The translations under genes and the position numbers were made by a program. 64,000 bases of DNA, from the NCBI RefSeq assembly GCF_005938385.1, contig NZ_VCRA01000010.1, positions 229,730-293,729 of the forward strand. The letters are read 5' to 3'. Source of the stretch: Paenibacillus mesophilus (GTDB lineage Bacteria; Bacillota; Bacilli; Paenibacillales; NBRC-103111). This document shows, piece after piece, positions 8,115-16,283 of this stretch (the stretch's first letter is position 1; every line of letters starts with the position of its first letter). The notes beneath the pieces were generated by a model, which worked only from the letters and a program-made list of their open reading frames with translations, made no database searches and was not told the origin of the DNA.

Positions 8115-9890
8115 TCATCTAAAATGACCGCTCCGATGCGACGCTCCGTCTGCCGCATGCTCGCAAAAGCTGCGGAACAGCGTCGGACCGGCCACCAGTT
8201 CCTCGTACGTTCCGCTCTCCGCGATGACGCCGTCGTGCATGACCAGGATGTGGTCGGATCGTTTTGCGATCGAGAGTCGGTGCGTGATAAAGATCAGGGT
8301 GCAGCCTTTCAGGCTTGCCGTCAAGCTGCGCAGCAGCCGATGCTCGGTTCCCATATCAAGCGCCGAAGTCGCTTCATCCAAGATCAGGATGGACGGCTTG
8401 CGCAGCAGCGCGCGGGCGATGCTGATCCGCTGGCGCTCTCCGCCGGACAACTGCAGCCCTTGTTCCCCGACTCGGGTGAACCAGCCTTCGGGCAGCCGGG
8501 ATATCCACTCCTCCAGTTCGGCTCGCCGAACCGCTTCGCGGACGGATTCCAGATCGGCCTCTTCGCTGCCGTAGACGAGATTGTCCAGAATCGTGCCGCT
8601 TCGCAGCATCACGTCCTGCGTAACGCAAAGCATATGTCGGCGCAGCCAGGCGGGATCGATGAGCGGGAACGGGATGCCGCCCAAGCTTACGATTCCGGAG
8701 GAAGGCTCGCGCAGTCCGAGAAGCAGGTCGGCGAGCGTCGACTTTCCCGATCCGCGGTGTCCTACGATGGACACGACGGAGCCCGGGGCGATCCGGAAGC
8801 TGACGTCGTGCAGCGAGAGCCTGCCGCTTTCGCTCTCGGCGTACCGGAAAGACAAGCGGTCCGCCTCCAGCACGGCCGGTCCTTCCGGTACGGCTGTGCC
8901 GCCTTCCCCGCCTGCCGGATAAGCGATATCCGCCACCCGGTCGATGGCGGGCAGCACTTTCATGGCCGCCATTGCCATTCCGATCAGCGATACGCCGAAC
9001 GGCCGCAGCCAGTTATAGACGGCCACGAAGGCGACCAAAGATCCGACGGTCATATGCCCCCTCAATACGAACGATCCGCCTATCGCATACATCACTACGA
9101 GAAAGCTCCCGTTCAAAGCGGCATTCGCGATTTGAATGCGGTGTTCGGTGAGCGTCCCGAGCCGGGTATGGCTCCACTCCCGGCGCAAGCAGTCCCGCAT
9201 CGTACCGAGCGCGCGGGCTTCCTGACCGGCCGCTTTAAGGAAGGCGGCGGCGGATACGATCTCGCGCACGGTTTCGGCGACTTGCGAGTTGTGCCTCGCC
9301 GTCTCCGCCGATCTCCGCTTGACGCGTCCGCCGAGTACGGTCATAAGAGCGGCTTGTCCGGCCCACAAAAGCAGCACGACAGCCGCCAAGCCGGGGTGCA
9401 GATAGAGCAGGAGCGCCGAACCGACGGCGATAGTGACGACATGGAAGCACATGAATCCGATGTTCCCGTTCGCCAGATCGCCGATGGAACGGGTGTCGTC
9501 GAGGATGCGGGTAATCAGATCGCCCGCCCGGCGGCGGCGCAGCTCCGCAAGCGGCCGGCGTTGAAGGCCGTCGTACAGCTCCGCCCGTCCTTGTCCCGAC
9601 AAGCGGATCATGAATCGGCCGAAATAATCCTCGGCGATAATCATCGCACTTCCCGTAATCGGGGCGGCCACCATGCAGATGGCCACAAGGACGAGCCAAT
9701 TCCAGTCGCGGGCGGGAAGCACGCTCTCCAGCACGTACTTGGACATGAGCGGGGGGACCATATAGAGCAGGCTGCCGATCACATTTTTCATGAAGATCAG
9801 GAGCAGATTCAGCCAGCGCGGCCCAAGGTGCTTTCTTATGTAAGCGAGGACGGTTGTCCGGTTAGCGGGCAGCGGCAAGTTTGCGCGCAA
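8115..9890 (-). CDS. ABC exporter half-transporter 2 (membrane domain fused to ATPase)
   Basis: I start it at TTG 9890, because AAGGAGGT stands seven bases upstream. Open frame further upstream runs out of frame through the preceding exporter gene and reads like non-protein. It has 591 residues: six membrane helices (about 25-320), then an ATPase with Walker A GHRGSGKST, signature LSGGERQRISIARALL, Walker B ILILDEATSALD and switch His (ITHRLS). All catalytic residues are intact. The start overlaps the previous gene by 29 bases, so the two subunits are translationally coupled and probably form a heterodimer. The substrate may be a drug, lipid or peptide. No peptidase C39 domain is present. Confidence 0.88.
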   Translation of the reverse strand: MRANLPLPANRTTVLAYIRKHLGPRWLNLLLIFMKNVIGSLLYMVPPLMSKYVLESVLPARDWNWLVLVAICMVAAPITGSAMIIAEDYFGRFMIRLSGQGRAELYDGLQRRPLAELRRRRAGDLITRILDDTRSIGDLANGNIGFMCFHVVTIAVGSALLLYLHPGLAAVVLLLWAGQAALMTVLGGRVKRRSAETARHNSQVAETVREIVSAAAFLKAAGQEARALGTMRDCLRREWSHTRLGTLTEHRIQIANAALNGSFLVVMYAIGGSFVLRGHMTVGSLVAFVAVYNWLRPFGVSLIGMAMAAMKVLPAIDRVADIAYPAGGEGGTAVPEGPAVLEADRLSFRYAESESGRLSLHDVSFRIAPGSVVSIVGHRGSGKSTLADLLLGLREPSSGIVSLGGIPFPLIDPAWLRRHMLCVTQDVMLRSGTILDNLVYGSEEADLESVREAVRRAELEEWISRLPEGWFTRVGEQGLQLSGGERQRISIARALLRKPSILILDEATSALDMGTEHRLLRSLTASLKGCTLIFITHRLSIAKRSDHILVMHDGVIAESGTYEELVAGPTLFRSFCEHAADGASHRSGHFR

Positions 9891-11691
9891 GATCGGGACC
9901 TCCTTCCGATCCGTAGTCAAGGTTTTGTCCGGAAAGCCCGTCCGAATCCAGTTCGCGTTCCCGGCGCCACAGCTCGGCGTATAAGCCTTGCCGAAGCAGC
10001 AGCTCCTCATGCGTGCCTTGCTCGACCAGCTCTCCCCGATCCAAGACGAGTATACGGTCGGCCATGGCAGCCCCGCGCAGACGGTGGGTGACGCTGATCC
10101 GCGTGATGCCGCCGGCATAAGCGTGCAGCGCCTCGTATACGCCGGTCTCGGCAGCTTGATCCAGCGACGAGACGGCCTCGTCAAGCAGCAGCATATCCGG
10201 CTTCTTGACCATTGTCCGCACGAGCGAGAGCAATTGACGCTGTCCGCCGGATAGCTGCCCGCCCCCTTGACCGATCTCGGAATCGTACCCCTCGGGAAGC
10301 GTCGATACGATGTCCGAGGCGCCGAAAGCTTGCATCCATCGATCCAGCGTATCCCGGTCCGAGTCGGCCAAATAAGTCAAATTGCGCGATAAGCTTCCAC
10401 TGAACCAGGCTCCATCCTGCATCACATATCCGACGCGGGAGCGCAGGTGCGCGGCATCCAGCTCGCAGAGCGGAACGCCGCCGATCTGGATGTCGCCGCC
10501 GGTAGGCTCCCGCAGCCGCACGATTAGCTGCAGCAGCGTGCTTTTGCCGGCTCCGCTCGGCCCTACGATCGCGACGTGCTCGCCGGGATGGATCGTGAAG
10601 TCGAGGCCGCGCAGCAAGTCGCCTCGTTCTCCGGCAACCCGTACGCCGTGGAACGAGATCGGAAGCCCGCGGTAATCGGGGAGCGGGCGCAATCCGTCCT
10701 GCAGTCCCGGCTCGACAGGCAGCCGCGAATATTCCAGGATGCCGTGAACCCTCACTTTAATATCCGCGAAGTTTACATACAGCCCGAAGAAAGAACGGAC
10801 AGGCGCATTGAGTGCCGGGATATAAGCGATAATCGTCACCAATTGGCCTACGGTGGACTCTCCCGCGACCATTTGCCACCCGGCGAACAGAAAGACGAGC
10901 GCGGGCGCGAGCGAATCCGGAATGCGCGGAAACGTGCGGTACAGGCTGTCGACGATGCTCTCTTGAAACTTCAAGTCGGCCCATCGGCTTTGTTCGGCTG
11001 CGACCGACTCGTACTCCCGGCGCTCGGTTCCGTACAGCTTGATCTGCTTGACCGTCTCCAGCTTCTCCAGCAGGCTTTGCCGGAGCCGGGAGTCGTGGGC
11101 CGCCAGCTCCTTGCGCGCCTGTCCCCGCTTACGCCCGAAGATGTGAACCGGAATGAACAGAATGACATAGGCGGCAACAAGCACGACCGCAAACGGCCAA
11201 TTCCAGCGGCTGATGACCGCAATAGCCAAGCAGGCAAGCAGCAGCTCCTGGACGAAGCCCGGAATCGTGGACAAGCCGAACTGCTGGATAACCCGCGTAT
11301 CCTGTGTCAAACGCTGCAGCAGCTCGCCTCTGGCCGTCCGGGCAAAGAAGGACGAGGAAGTCCGCAGCACGGCGGATAGCGTATGCTCGGTCAGCTCGTA
11401 CGACAGCCGGATCATCGTTTTGGCCGAAACGTAAGCGCGGAAGGCGATGCACAGCTCCATCGTCAGAAGCGCGGCCAACAGGAGAGCGGCGATCCCGGCC
11501 ATTCCGTCCCCGTCATAGAAGGTGATCGCGTCCATCAGCCTGCCGATGAGCAGCGGAGCTGCCGCACCGCACGCGGAGGCAGCAGCGGTCAAGAGCGCGA
11601 CGAGCACGACCGACCGTTTGGAACGGGCGAACTGTTTCGCGAAAAAAACAAACCATTCGGGAAAACGCAACTGCAACTGCATCAGCTTCAA
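9862..11691 (-). CDS. ABC exporter half-transporter 1 (membrane domain fused to ATPase)
   Basis: The product has about 609 residues. The start is uncertain: TTG 11691 has GGTGA before it, ATG 11682 is close, and ATG 11727 or 11751 are also in frame. Six membrane helices span the first 300 residues, then an ATPase with Walker A GPSGAGKST, signature LSGGQRQLLSLVRTM and Walker B MLLLDEAVSSLD. Both partners keep the catalytic Glu, so neither site is degenerate. The C terminus (after WRRERELDSDGLSG) is a polar tail overlapping the next gene. The pair resembles the MdlAB/BmrCD type. Upstream lies a 350-base region shared with the divergent murQ promoter. Confidence 0.85.
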   Translation of the reverse strand: MKLMQLQLRFPEWFVFFAKQFARSKRSVVLVALLTAAASACGAAAPLLIGRLMDAITFYDGDGMAGIAALLLAALLTMELCIAFRAYVSAKTMIRLSYELTEHTLSAVLRTSSSFFARTARGELLQRLTQDTRVIQQFGLSTIPGFVQELLLACLAIAVISRWNWPFAVVLVAAYVILFIPVHIFGRKRGQARKELAAHDSRLRQSLLEKLETVKQIKLYGTERREYESVAAEQSRWADLKFQESIVDSLYRTFPRIPDSLAPALVFLFAGWQMVAGESTVGQLVTIIAYIPALNAPVRSFFGLYVNFADIKVRVHGILEYSRLPVEPGLQDGLRPLPDYRGLPISFHGVRVAGERGDLLRGLDFTIHPGEHVAIVGPSGAGKSTLLQLIVRLREPTGGDIQIGGVPLCELDAAHLRSRVGYVMQDGAWFSGSLSRNLTYLADSDRDTLDRWMQAFGASDIVSTLPEGYDSEIGQGGGQLSGGQRQLLSLVRTMVKKPDMLLLDEAVSSLDQAAETGVYEALHAYAGGITRISVTHRLRGAAMADRILVLDRGELVEQGTHEELLLRQGLYAELWRRERELDSDGLSGQNLDYGSEGGPDLARKLAAAR

Positions 11692-12041
11692 CGTACATTC
11701 ACCGTCCCGGAAATTGGAAAGTGCCATTATCGTAGCAGTCGAATTTCGCAAGGGTCAAACGGTAAAAACAAGTGTTCGCCTTTTTCGCCGAAAGCGAATA
11801 GACGATTCTGATGCCGGACAAGGACATTTTCAGAAAACGAAAGCTCCCGATTTCTCATTCGTTCTCCTCTTTTCGGTCGAACGGACGTCCCCGTCGCCCG
11901 AATCACTTTTAAGCTTTACAGGGAGCGGAAAGGTCTTCTATAATAAGCTTGTGGAGACGAGTTCCTTTTTTTATTTGTTATTATGGAAAAATACTTCGAA
12001 GGGGAACCGATGCCGGTTCCGATTCGAGAGGAGATACAAGG
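11692..12041. promoter_or_regulatory. Divergent promoter region, ABC exporters / murQ
   Basis: A 350-base gap separates the leftward exporters from murQ. A clear sigma-A type promoter for murQ is seen: TTTACA at 11915-11920, an 18-base spacer and TATAAT at 11939-11944. GAGAGGAGAT precedes the murQ ATG. I see no gene in it and no clear promoter for the exporter side. Confidence 0.7.
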
Positions 12042-12944
12042 ATGCAAGCGGACGCGAATATACGCGGTCTCGATACGGAGCAGGTCAACCCGCGCACCCG
12101 GAATCTGGACCAATGCTCGACCCTCGAGCTGCTGACGCTGATGAACGAGGAGGACTGGCGCGTTCCGGCAGCCGTGGCGGAGGCGCTTCCCGCCGTGGTG
12201 GCGGCGGTGGAATTGATCGCCGGGGCGCTCCGCGGCGGCGGCCGGCTGTTCTATGTAGGCGCCGGCACGAGCGGACGTCTCGGCGTGCTCGACGCATATG
12301 AGTGCCCGCCGACGTTCGGCACCCCACCCGAGCTCGTACAGGCGCTCGTGGCGGGCGGCGTGGCGCGGGACCGGGCCGACGAATCGGCCGAGGACGATCC
12401 CGCGCTGGGCGCCGCCGACTTGGCCGGCCGCGGGCTCACGGCGGCCGACGTCGTCGTCGGCATCGCCGCGAGCGGCCGCACGCCGTACGTCGTCGGCGCG
12501 CTCGAATACGCTCGCTCGGCGGGAGCGTCGACGGTCGCCTTGGCGTGCAGCCGCGGCTCCGTGATCGGCGCGCTCGCCGACCGGGCGATCGAGGTGGCGG
12601 TCGGGCCGGAGGCGCTGACCGGCTCGACGCGTCTCAAGGCGGGCACGGCGCAGAAGCTCGTGCTGAACATGATCAGCACCGCGACGATGGTGAAGCTCGG
12701 CAAGGCGTACGGCAACTTCATGGTAGACATGCAGCCGAGCAACGACAAGCTTCGCCAGCGGGCGAGAGGGATCGTCGCGATGGCGACCGGTGCCGACGAG
12801 GCGGCAGTGGAGGCGGCGATGACCGCCACGGGCGAGCAGATGAAGGCGAGCATCGTTATGCTGCTGGCGGGCGTATCCGCCGAAGAGGCGTTCCGGCGGC
12901 TCGAGGGGGCCGGGGGAATCGTGCGGGAGGCTCTGCGGGGCTGA
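12042..12944 (+). CDS. murQ: N-acetylmuramic acid 6-phosphate etherase
   Basis: MurQ splits the D-lactyl ether of MurNAc 6-phosphate to give GlcNAc 6-phosphate and lactate in cell-wall recycling. The 300-residue protein has a SIS sugar-phosphate domain: opening motif NPRTRNLDQCSTLELLTLMNEED, phosphate loop YVGAGTSGRLG (71-81), catalytic Glu87 in AYECPPTFG, a second acidic stretch AEDD at 116-119, and the C-terminal segment MIST..VKLGK.YGNFMVDM. Length and motifs are standard. The start has GAGAGGAGAT upstream. The murR regulator and MurNAc transporter that often accompany murQ are absent nearby. A ROK kinase gene lies 1.2 kb downstream on the same strand. Confidence 0.95.
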   Translation: MQADANIRGLDTEQVNPRTRNLDQCSTLELLTLMNEEDWRVPAAVAEALPAVVAAVELIAGALRGGGRLFYVGAGTSGRLGVLDAYECPPTFGTPPELVQALVAGGVARDRADESAEDDPALGAADLAGRGLTAADVVVGIAASGRTPYVVGALEYARSAGASTVALACSRGSVIGALADRAIEVAVGPEALTGSTRLKAGTAQKLVLNMISTATMVKLGKAYGNFMVDMQPSNDKLRQRARGIVAMATGADEAAVEAAMTATGEQMKASIVMLLAGVSAEEAFRRLEGAGGIVREALRG

Positions 12945-12956
12945 ACCGTAATTTGC

Positions 12957-13145
12957 AATAGCGGAACTGCAGTACCTTATTCCCTGTTAAAAGCCGTGGC
13001 GCGATGCCAATAAAGGAACTGCATTCCGCTATTTGATCTTGTCGGGGCAAAGCCGCCCGATTCACGGTCGGTTAACGGAAGCCAGTTCCTCTAATCTTCG
13101 GGAAATACCGGGAAATCACGGAATAGCGGAACCAAGTTCCTCTAT
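12957..13145. repeat. Cluster of GGAACT/AGTTCC inverted repeats
   Basis: The gap between murQ and the next gene (242 bases) is filled with four related units centred on AATAGCGGAACT, AAGGAACTGCATTCCGC, GGAAGCCAGTTCCTC and AGCGGAACCAAGTTCC. Units 1 and 2 form one large imperfect inverted repeat, and units 3 and 4 a second one framed by GTTAACGG/CCGTTAAC. They share the AGGAACT core with the repeats at 3783 and 28894. No gene is visible here. Confidence 0.75.
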
Positions 13146-13186
13146 TCCGATCGTGCCGTTAACTCAGACGAATCGGAGGAACCTGT

Positions 13187-14170
13187 ATGGCACTCATGCG
13201 CATAACGGGATCGTGGTTCGATTTCTATCACCCGAATCCGTATGAAGGAGATTGTTGGAATTCCACGACGCAGCGCTTTACCGAGGCGGACTGGGATTCG
13301 AAGCTGGCGGAAATGGCCGAAGCCGGGCTCGATACGCTGGTGCTGCTGAACGTGGCGCTGCACGGTAAAGCCTTCTACCCGTCGGACATTTGGTCGTACC
13401 GTTGGGATACGGTCTGTCTGGACCCGCTGGAGGCGGTCCTTGCGGCCGGCGATCGGCTCGGAATGACGATCTATGTGGGCAACGGCTTCTACACGACGCC
13501 GATTATGGGCAGCTTGTCGACGACCGGCGATACATCGTCGCTGCGGTTCGATTTCGCCAAGGAATTGGCGGCCCGGTATGGGCACCATGCTTCGTTCGCA
13601 GGCTGGTATTTGCCGGTGGAAGCGGCGATTTTCACCCACTTTCCGGACCATTATATCGCCTACGCCAACGAAATGGCCGACTTCCTGCGCAAGATCGGGC
13701 CGCAGAAGGTGCTTATCGCGCCGTACGGCACACGCTCGGTTACGGGGGATGACCGTTTCGTCGCCCAGCTTCGCTCGCTCGAGGTCGACTACATCGCTTA
13801 TCAGGACGAGATCGGCGTCGACCGGACGACATTCGAAGCGGTGGATGCGACGTTCGCCCGGCTGCGCGAAGCTCATGACCGTGCGGGCAAGCCGCTCTGG
13901 TCGGACCTCGAGCTGTTCAAGTTCGCCGGAAAGGTGCTGCATCCCGGGCCGTTCGAGCGGGTGCGGCGCCAATTGGAGATTTTATCGAAATATTCGGATA
14001 AAGTGCTGTGCTATCAATACTTGGGCATGATGAACAAGCCGGGCAGCCCGGTTCACGCCGGTCACGAAACGTCGGTGCGGCTGTACGAAGACTATATGGC
14101 TTTCCTGCGCGACAACGGCTTGTGGGGCGTTGACGCTGCGGGGCAAGCCGGGACGGAGCGGAATCGATGA
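13187..14170 (+). CDS. DUF4434 protein, putative TIM-barrel glycosidase
   Basis: The protein has 327 residues and no signal peptide, so it is cytoplasmic. It opens with ITGSWFDFYHPNPYEGDCWN and contains WDSKLAEMAEAGLDTLVLLNV and FAGWYLPVEAAIF, which resemble the DUF4434 family of (beta/alpha)8-barrel proteins distantly related to glycoside hydrolases. Acidic residues at strand ends (WYLPVEAA, YQDEIGVD, WSDLELF) could be catalytic, but this is inference. GGAGG precedes the ATG. The stop overlaps the start of the ROK kinase in ATGA, so the two are coupled. A plausible job is releasing a free amino sugar or hexose that the kinase phosphorylates. Confidence 0.75.
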   Translation: MALMRITGSWFDFYHPNPYEGDCWNSTTQRFTEADWDSKLAEMAEAGLDTLVLLNVALHGKAFYPSDIWSYRWDTVCLDPLEAVLAAGDRLGMTIYVGNGFYTTPIMGSLSTTGDTSSLRFDFAKELAARYGHHASFAGWYLPVEAAIFTHFPDHYIAYANEMADFLRKIGPQKVLIAPYGTRSVTGDDRFVAQLRSLEVDYIAYQDEIGVDRTTFEAVDATFARLREAHDRAGKPLWSDLELFKFAGKVLHPGPFERVRRQLEILSKYSDKVLCYQYLGMMNKPGSPVHAGHETSVRLYEDYMAFLRDNGLWGVDAAGQAGTERNR

Positions 14171-15114
14171 AACGACAAGTCGTATTCGGAGTCGATATCG
14201 GAGGAACGAACATCAAGTCGGGGATCGTCGACCAAGAGGGAGTCATCCTGCACGCCGACAATACGCCGACGGATGCTCAAGCCGGGCGGGATTCGCTGCT
14301 CGACAAGCTGTACGACATCGCCCGCCGCTACAAGGAGCGGGCTGCGGCTGAAGGCTGGGACGCGCGCGGCATGGGCGTGGCGACGGCCGGGTATGTTCAT
14401 GCGCGGGAAGGGCGTATCGGCTACGCGACCTCCAACTTGCCGGGCTGGACGGGCGTACCGCTGCGGGACAATATGTCGCGCGAGACCGGCCTCCCGGTAG
14501 CGCTCGTCAATGACGCCCATGCGTTCGCGATCGGGGAGGCGTGGATCGGTGCGGGCAAATCGCTCGAGGGCTTTCTGTGCGTAACGCTCGGTACGGGCGT
14601 CGGCGGAAGCTGGGTGACGAAGCACGGCGGGACGTATTTCGGCCGCGACGGTTATGCGGGCGGCTACGGCCATATCGTGATCCGCCACGGCGGTCAGCCG
14701 TGCAACTGCGGCTTGAGCGGCTGCTGGGAGCAGTACGCTTCGGTACGGGCGCTCATGCGGCTTGCCGCCGAAGCCGGCGTCGACGAGACGCTTACCGGCG
14801 GCTCGGCCAAGAAGCTGTTCGAGCTCGCCCGCGAAGGACACCGGACGGCGCTTGACGTGATAGACCGATATGCGGAATACGTGGCGATCGGCATGACCAA
14901 TCTGATTCATATCTTAAATCCCGAGTCGATCGTCGTCGGCGGGGCGGTTACGGCGCAGGGAGATTTCCTGTTCGACCGGATTCGCGCCCAAGCGGAACGG
15001 CAAATGATGCCGGCCTACGCGCCGGTCCGTATCGTGCCCGCCGCGCTCGGCGAGCAAGCGGGCTTGGCAGGCGCCGCTAAGCTGGCGTGGCAGGCGGCCT
15101 CGCCTAGCCACTGA
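14167..15114 (+). CDS. ROK-family sugar kinase
   Basis: The protein has 315 residues. N-terminal phosphate-binding motif FGVDIGGTNIKSG starts at residue 7, catalytic Asp116 sits in LVNDAHAFAIGE, a second glycine-rich loop is LGTGVGGSWV, and the zinc site is His169/His174 with Cys179, Cys181 and Cys186 (CNCGLSGCWEQYAS). It lacks an N-terminal helix-turn-helix, so it is a kinase, not a NagC-type repressor. By context (murQ, nanE nearby) the substrate may be N-acetylmannosamine, GlcNAc or glucose; sequence alone does not decide. A strong terminator follows. Confidence 0.88.
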   Translation: MKRQVVFGVDIGGTNIKSGIVDQEGVILHADNTPTDAQAGRDSLLDKLYDIARRYKERAAAEGWDARGMGVATAGYVHAREGRIGYATSNLPGWTGVPLRDNMSRETGLPVALVNDAHAFAIGEAWIGAGKSLEGFLCVTLGTGVGGSWVTKHGGTYFGRDGYAGGYGHIVIRHGGQPCNCGLSGCWEQYASVRALMRLAAEAGVDETLTGGSAKKLFELAREGHRTALDVIDRYAEYVAIGMTNLIHILNPESIVVGGAVTAQGDFLFDRIRAQAERQMMPAYAPVRIVPAALGEQAGLAGAAKLAWQAASPSH

Positions 15115-15132
15115 TCGCATTTTCAAGAAACT

Positions 15133-15170
15133 AAGGCGGAACTGCTCCCGGGCGTTCCGCCTTTACTTGT
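15133..15170 (+). terminator. Rho-independent terminator
   Basis: A 10-bp perfect stem (AAGGCGGAAC / GTTCCGCCTT) with an 11-base loop and a following T-rich stretch ends the murQ-kinase group. Confidence 0.85.
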
Positions 15171-15259
15171 TTTGGAGGCGTCGCTGGCAATAACCGGGTT
15201 TTCCAATAGGATCTCTTATGAGTTATGATAGAGGGACAGATTCGAAAGGATGATGGAAC

Positions 15260-16195
15260 ATGGCCAACATTGCCGACAATTTGACCGACTTGATCGGAAA
15301 TACGCCTTTACTGGCATTGAACAATTATGCCGGCCGAGAGAGGCTCGGGGCGAAGCTGATCGCCAAGCTGGAATATTTCAACCCGGCGGGAAGCGTCAAA
15401 GACCGGATCGGGTATGCTTTGATCAGAGACGCGGAGGAGAAAGGCGTGCTCCGTCCGGATTCGGTCATCATCGAGCCGACGAGCGGCAATACCGGCATCG
15501 CTTTGGCGTTCGTGGCGGCGGCGCTCGGGTACCGGCTTATCATTACGCTGCCCGAGGCGTTCAGCGTCGAACGAAGGAAGCTGCTGAAGGCGCTGGGCGC
15601 GGAGCTCGTGCTGACACCGGCTTCGGAAGGCATGCAGGGGGCGATACGCAAGGCGGAGGAGCTGGCCGCCGAAATCCCGCATGCGTTCATTCCGCAGCAA
15701 TTCGGCAATCCGGCGAATCCCGACATTCATCGAAGGACGACAGCCGAGGAAATATGGCGGGATACCGACGGGGAAGTCGACATATTCGTTGCCGGGGTCG
15801 GAACGGGAGGCACCGTATCGGGAGTCGGGGAAGCGTTGAAGCGGAAGAAACCGTCCGTCCGAATCGTTGCGGTCGAACCGTTCGATTCCCCAGTGCTGTC
15901 GGGCGGCAAGCCGGGCTTCCACAAAATTCAAGGCATCGGCTCCGGCTTCGTGCCGGACGTGTACAATGCGGCAGTCGTCGATGAAATTATCAAAGTATAC
16001 AACGAGGACGCTTTCGAAACCGCACGCAAGCTGGCCAAGACGGAAGGGCTGCTCGTTGGCATTTCGTCGGGCGCCGCCGCTCATGCCGCAACGGAGATCG
16101 CCAAACGTCCGGAGAACAAAGGCAAAACGATCGTCGCTCTTCTGCCGGATACCGGTGAGCGTTACTTGTCGACGGCGCTGTTCCAGGATGAATAG
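15260..16195 (+). CDS. cysK: Cysteine synthase A (O-acetylserine sulfhydrylase)
   Basis: This PLP enzyme makes cysteine from O-acetylserine and sulfide. The 311-residue protein shows PLP Lys47 (NPAGSVKDRIGYALI), the substrate loop TSGNTG at 74-79, the phosphate-binding loop GVGTGGTVSGVGEALK and the C-terminal PLP-ring Ser motif VGISSGAAAHAA plus LLPDTGERYLST. The length is normal. The asparagine-loop segment reads LPEAFSVERRKLL where MPETMS is usual, a small deviation. It is a single-gene unit between two terminators. I see no T-box or S-box leader in the 89 bases after the preceding terminator. Confidence 0.95.
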   Translation: MANIADNLTDLIGNTPLLALNNYAGRERLGAKLIAKLEYFNPAGSVKDRIGYALIRDAEEKGVLRPDSVIIEPTSGNTGIALAFVAAALGYRLIITLPEAFSVERRKLLKALGAELVLTPASEGMQGAIRKAEELAAEIPHAFIPQQFGNPANPDIHRRTTAEEIWRDTDGEVDIFVAGVGTGGTVSGVGEALKRKKPSVRIVAVEPFDSPVLSGGKPGFHKIQGIGSGFVPDVYNAAVVDEIIKVYNEDAFETARKLAKTEGLLVGISSGAAAHAATEIAKRPENKGKTIVALLPDTGERYLSTALFQDE

Positions 16196-16214
16196 GTTTA
16201 ATCGAGTTTACAAG

Positions 16215-16262
16215 GAAGAACCTCCAACCCGCCTGCGAAGCGGTTTTGGAGGTTCTTCTGCA
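16215..16262. terminator. Bidirectional terminator
   Basis: A 13-bp perfect stem (GAAGAACCTCCAA / TTGGAGGTTCTTC), extended inside by partial pairing, lies between cysK and the convergent FAD oxidoreductase gene. Confidence 0.85.
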
Positions 16263-16283
16263 TAGTTACTTACTGTCCGTCTC

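Noticed and set aside
8124..10091. A 655-codon plus-strand open frame opposite the ABC exporters
   Set aside because: The opposite strand has intact Walker and signature motifs. This frame has only low-complexity Arg/Gln-rich sequence.
9862..11691. Lantibiotic export by the ABC pair next to the Bce module
   Set aside because: No precursor peptide, modification enzyme or C39 peptidase domain is present, and an EamA gene lies between. A general exporter is the simpler reading.
13187..15114. An operon making glucokinase for central metabolism
   Set aside because: The kinase is translationally coupled to a DUF4434 protein and lies near murQ and nanE, so a dedicated catabolic role fits better.
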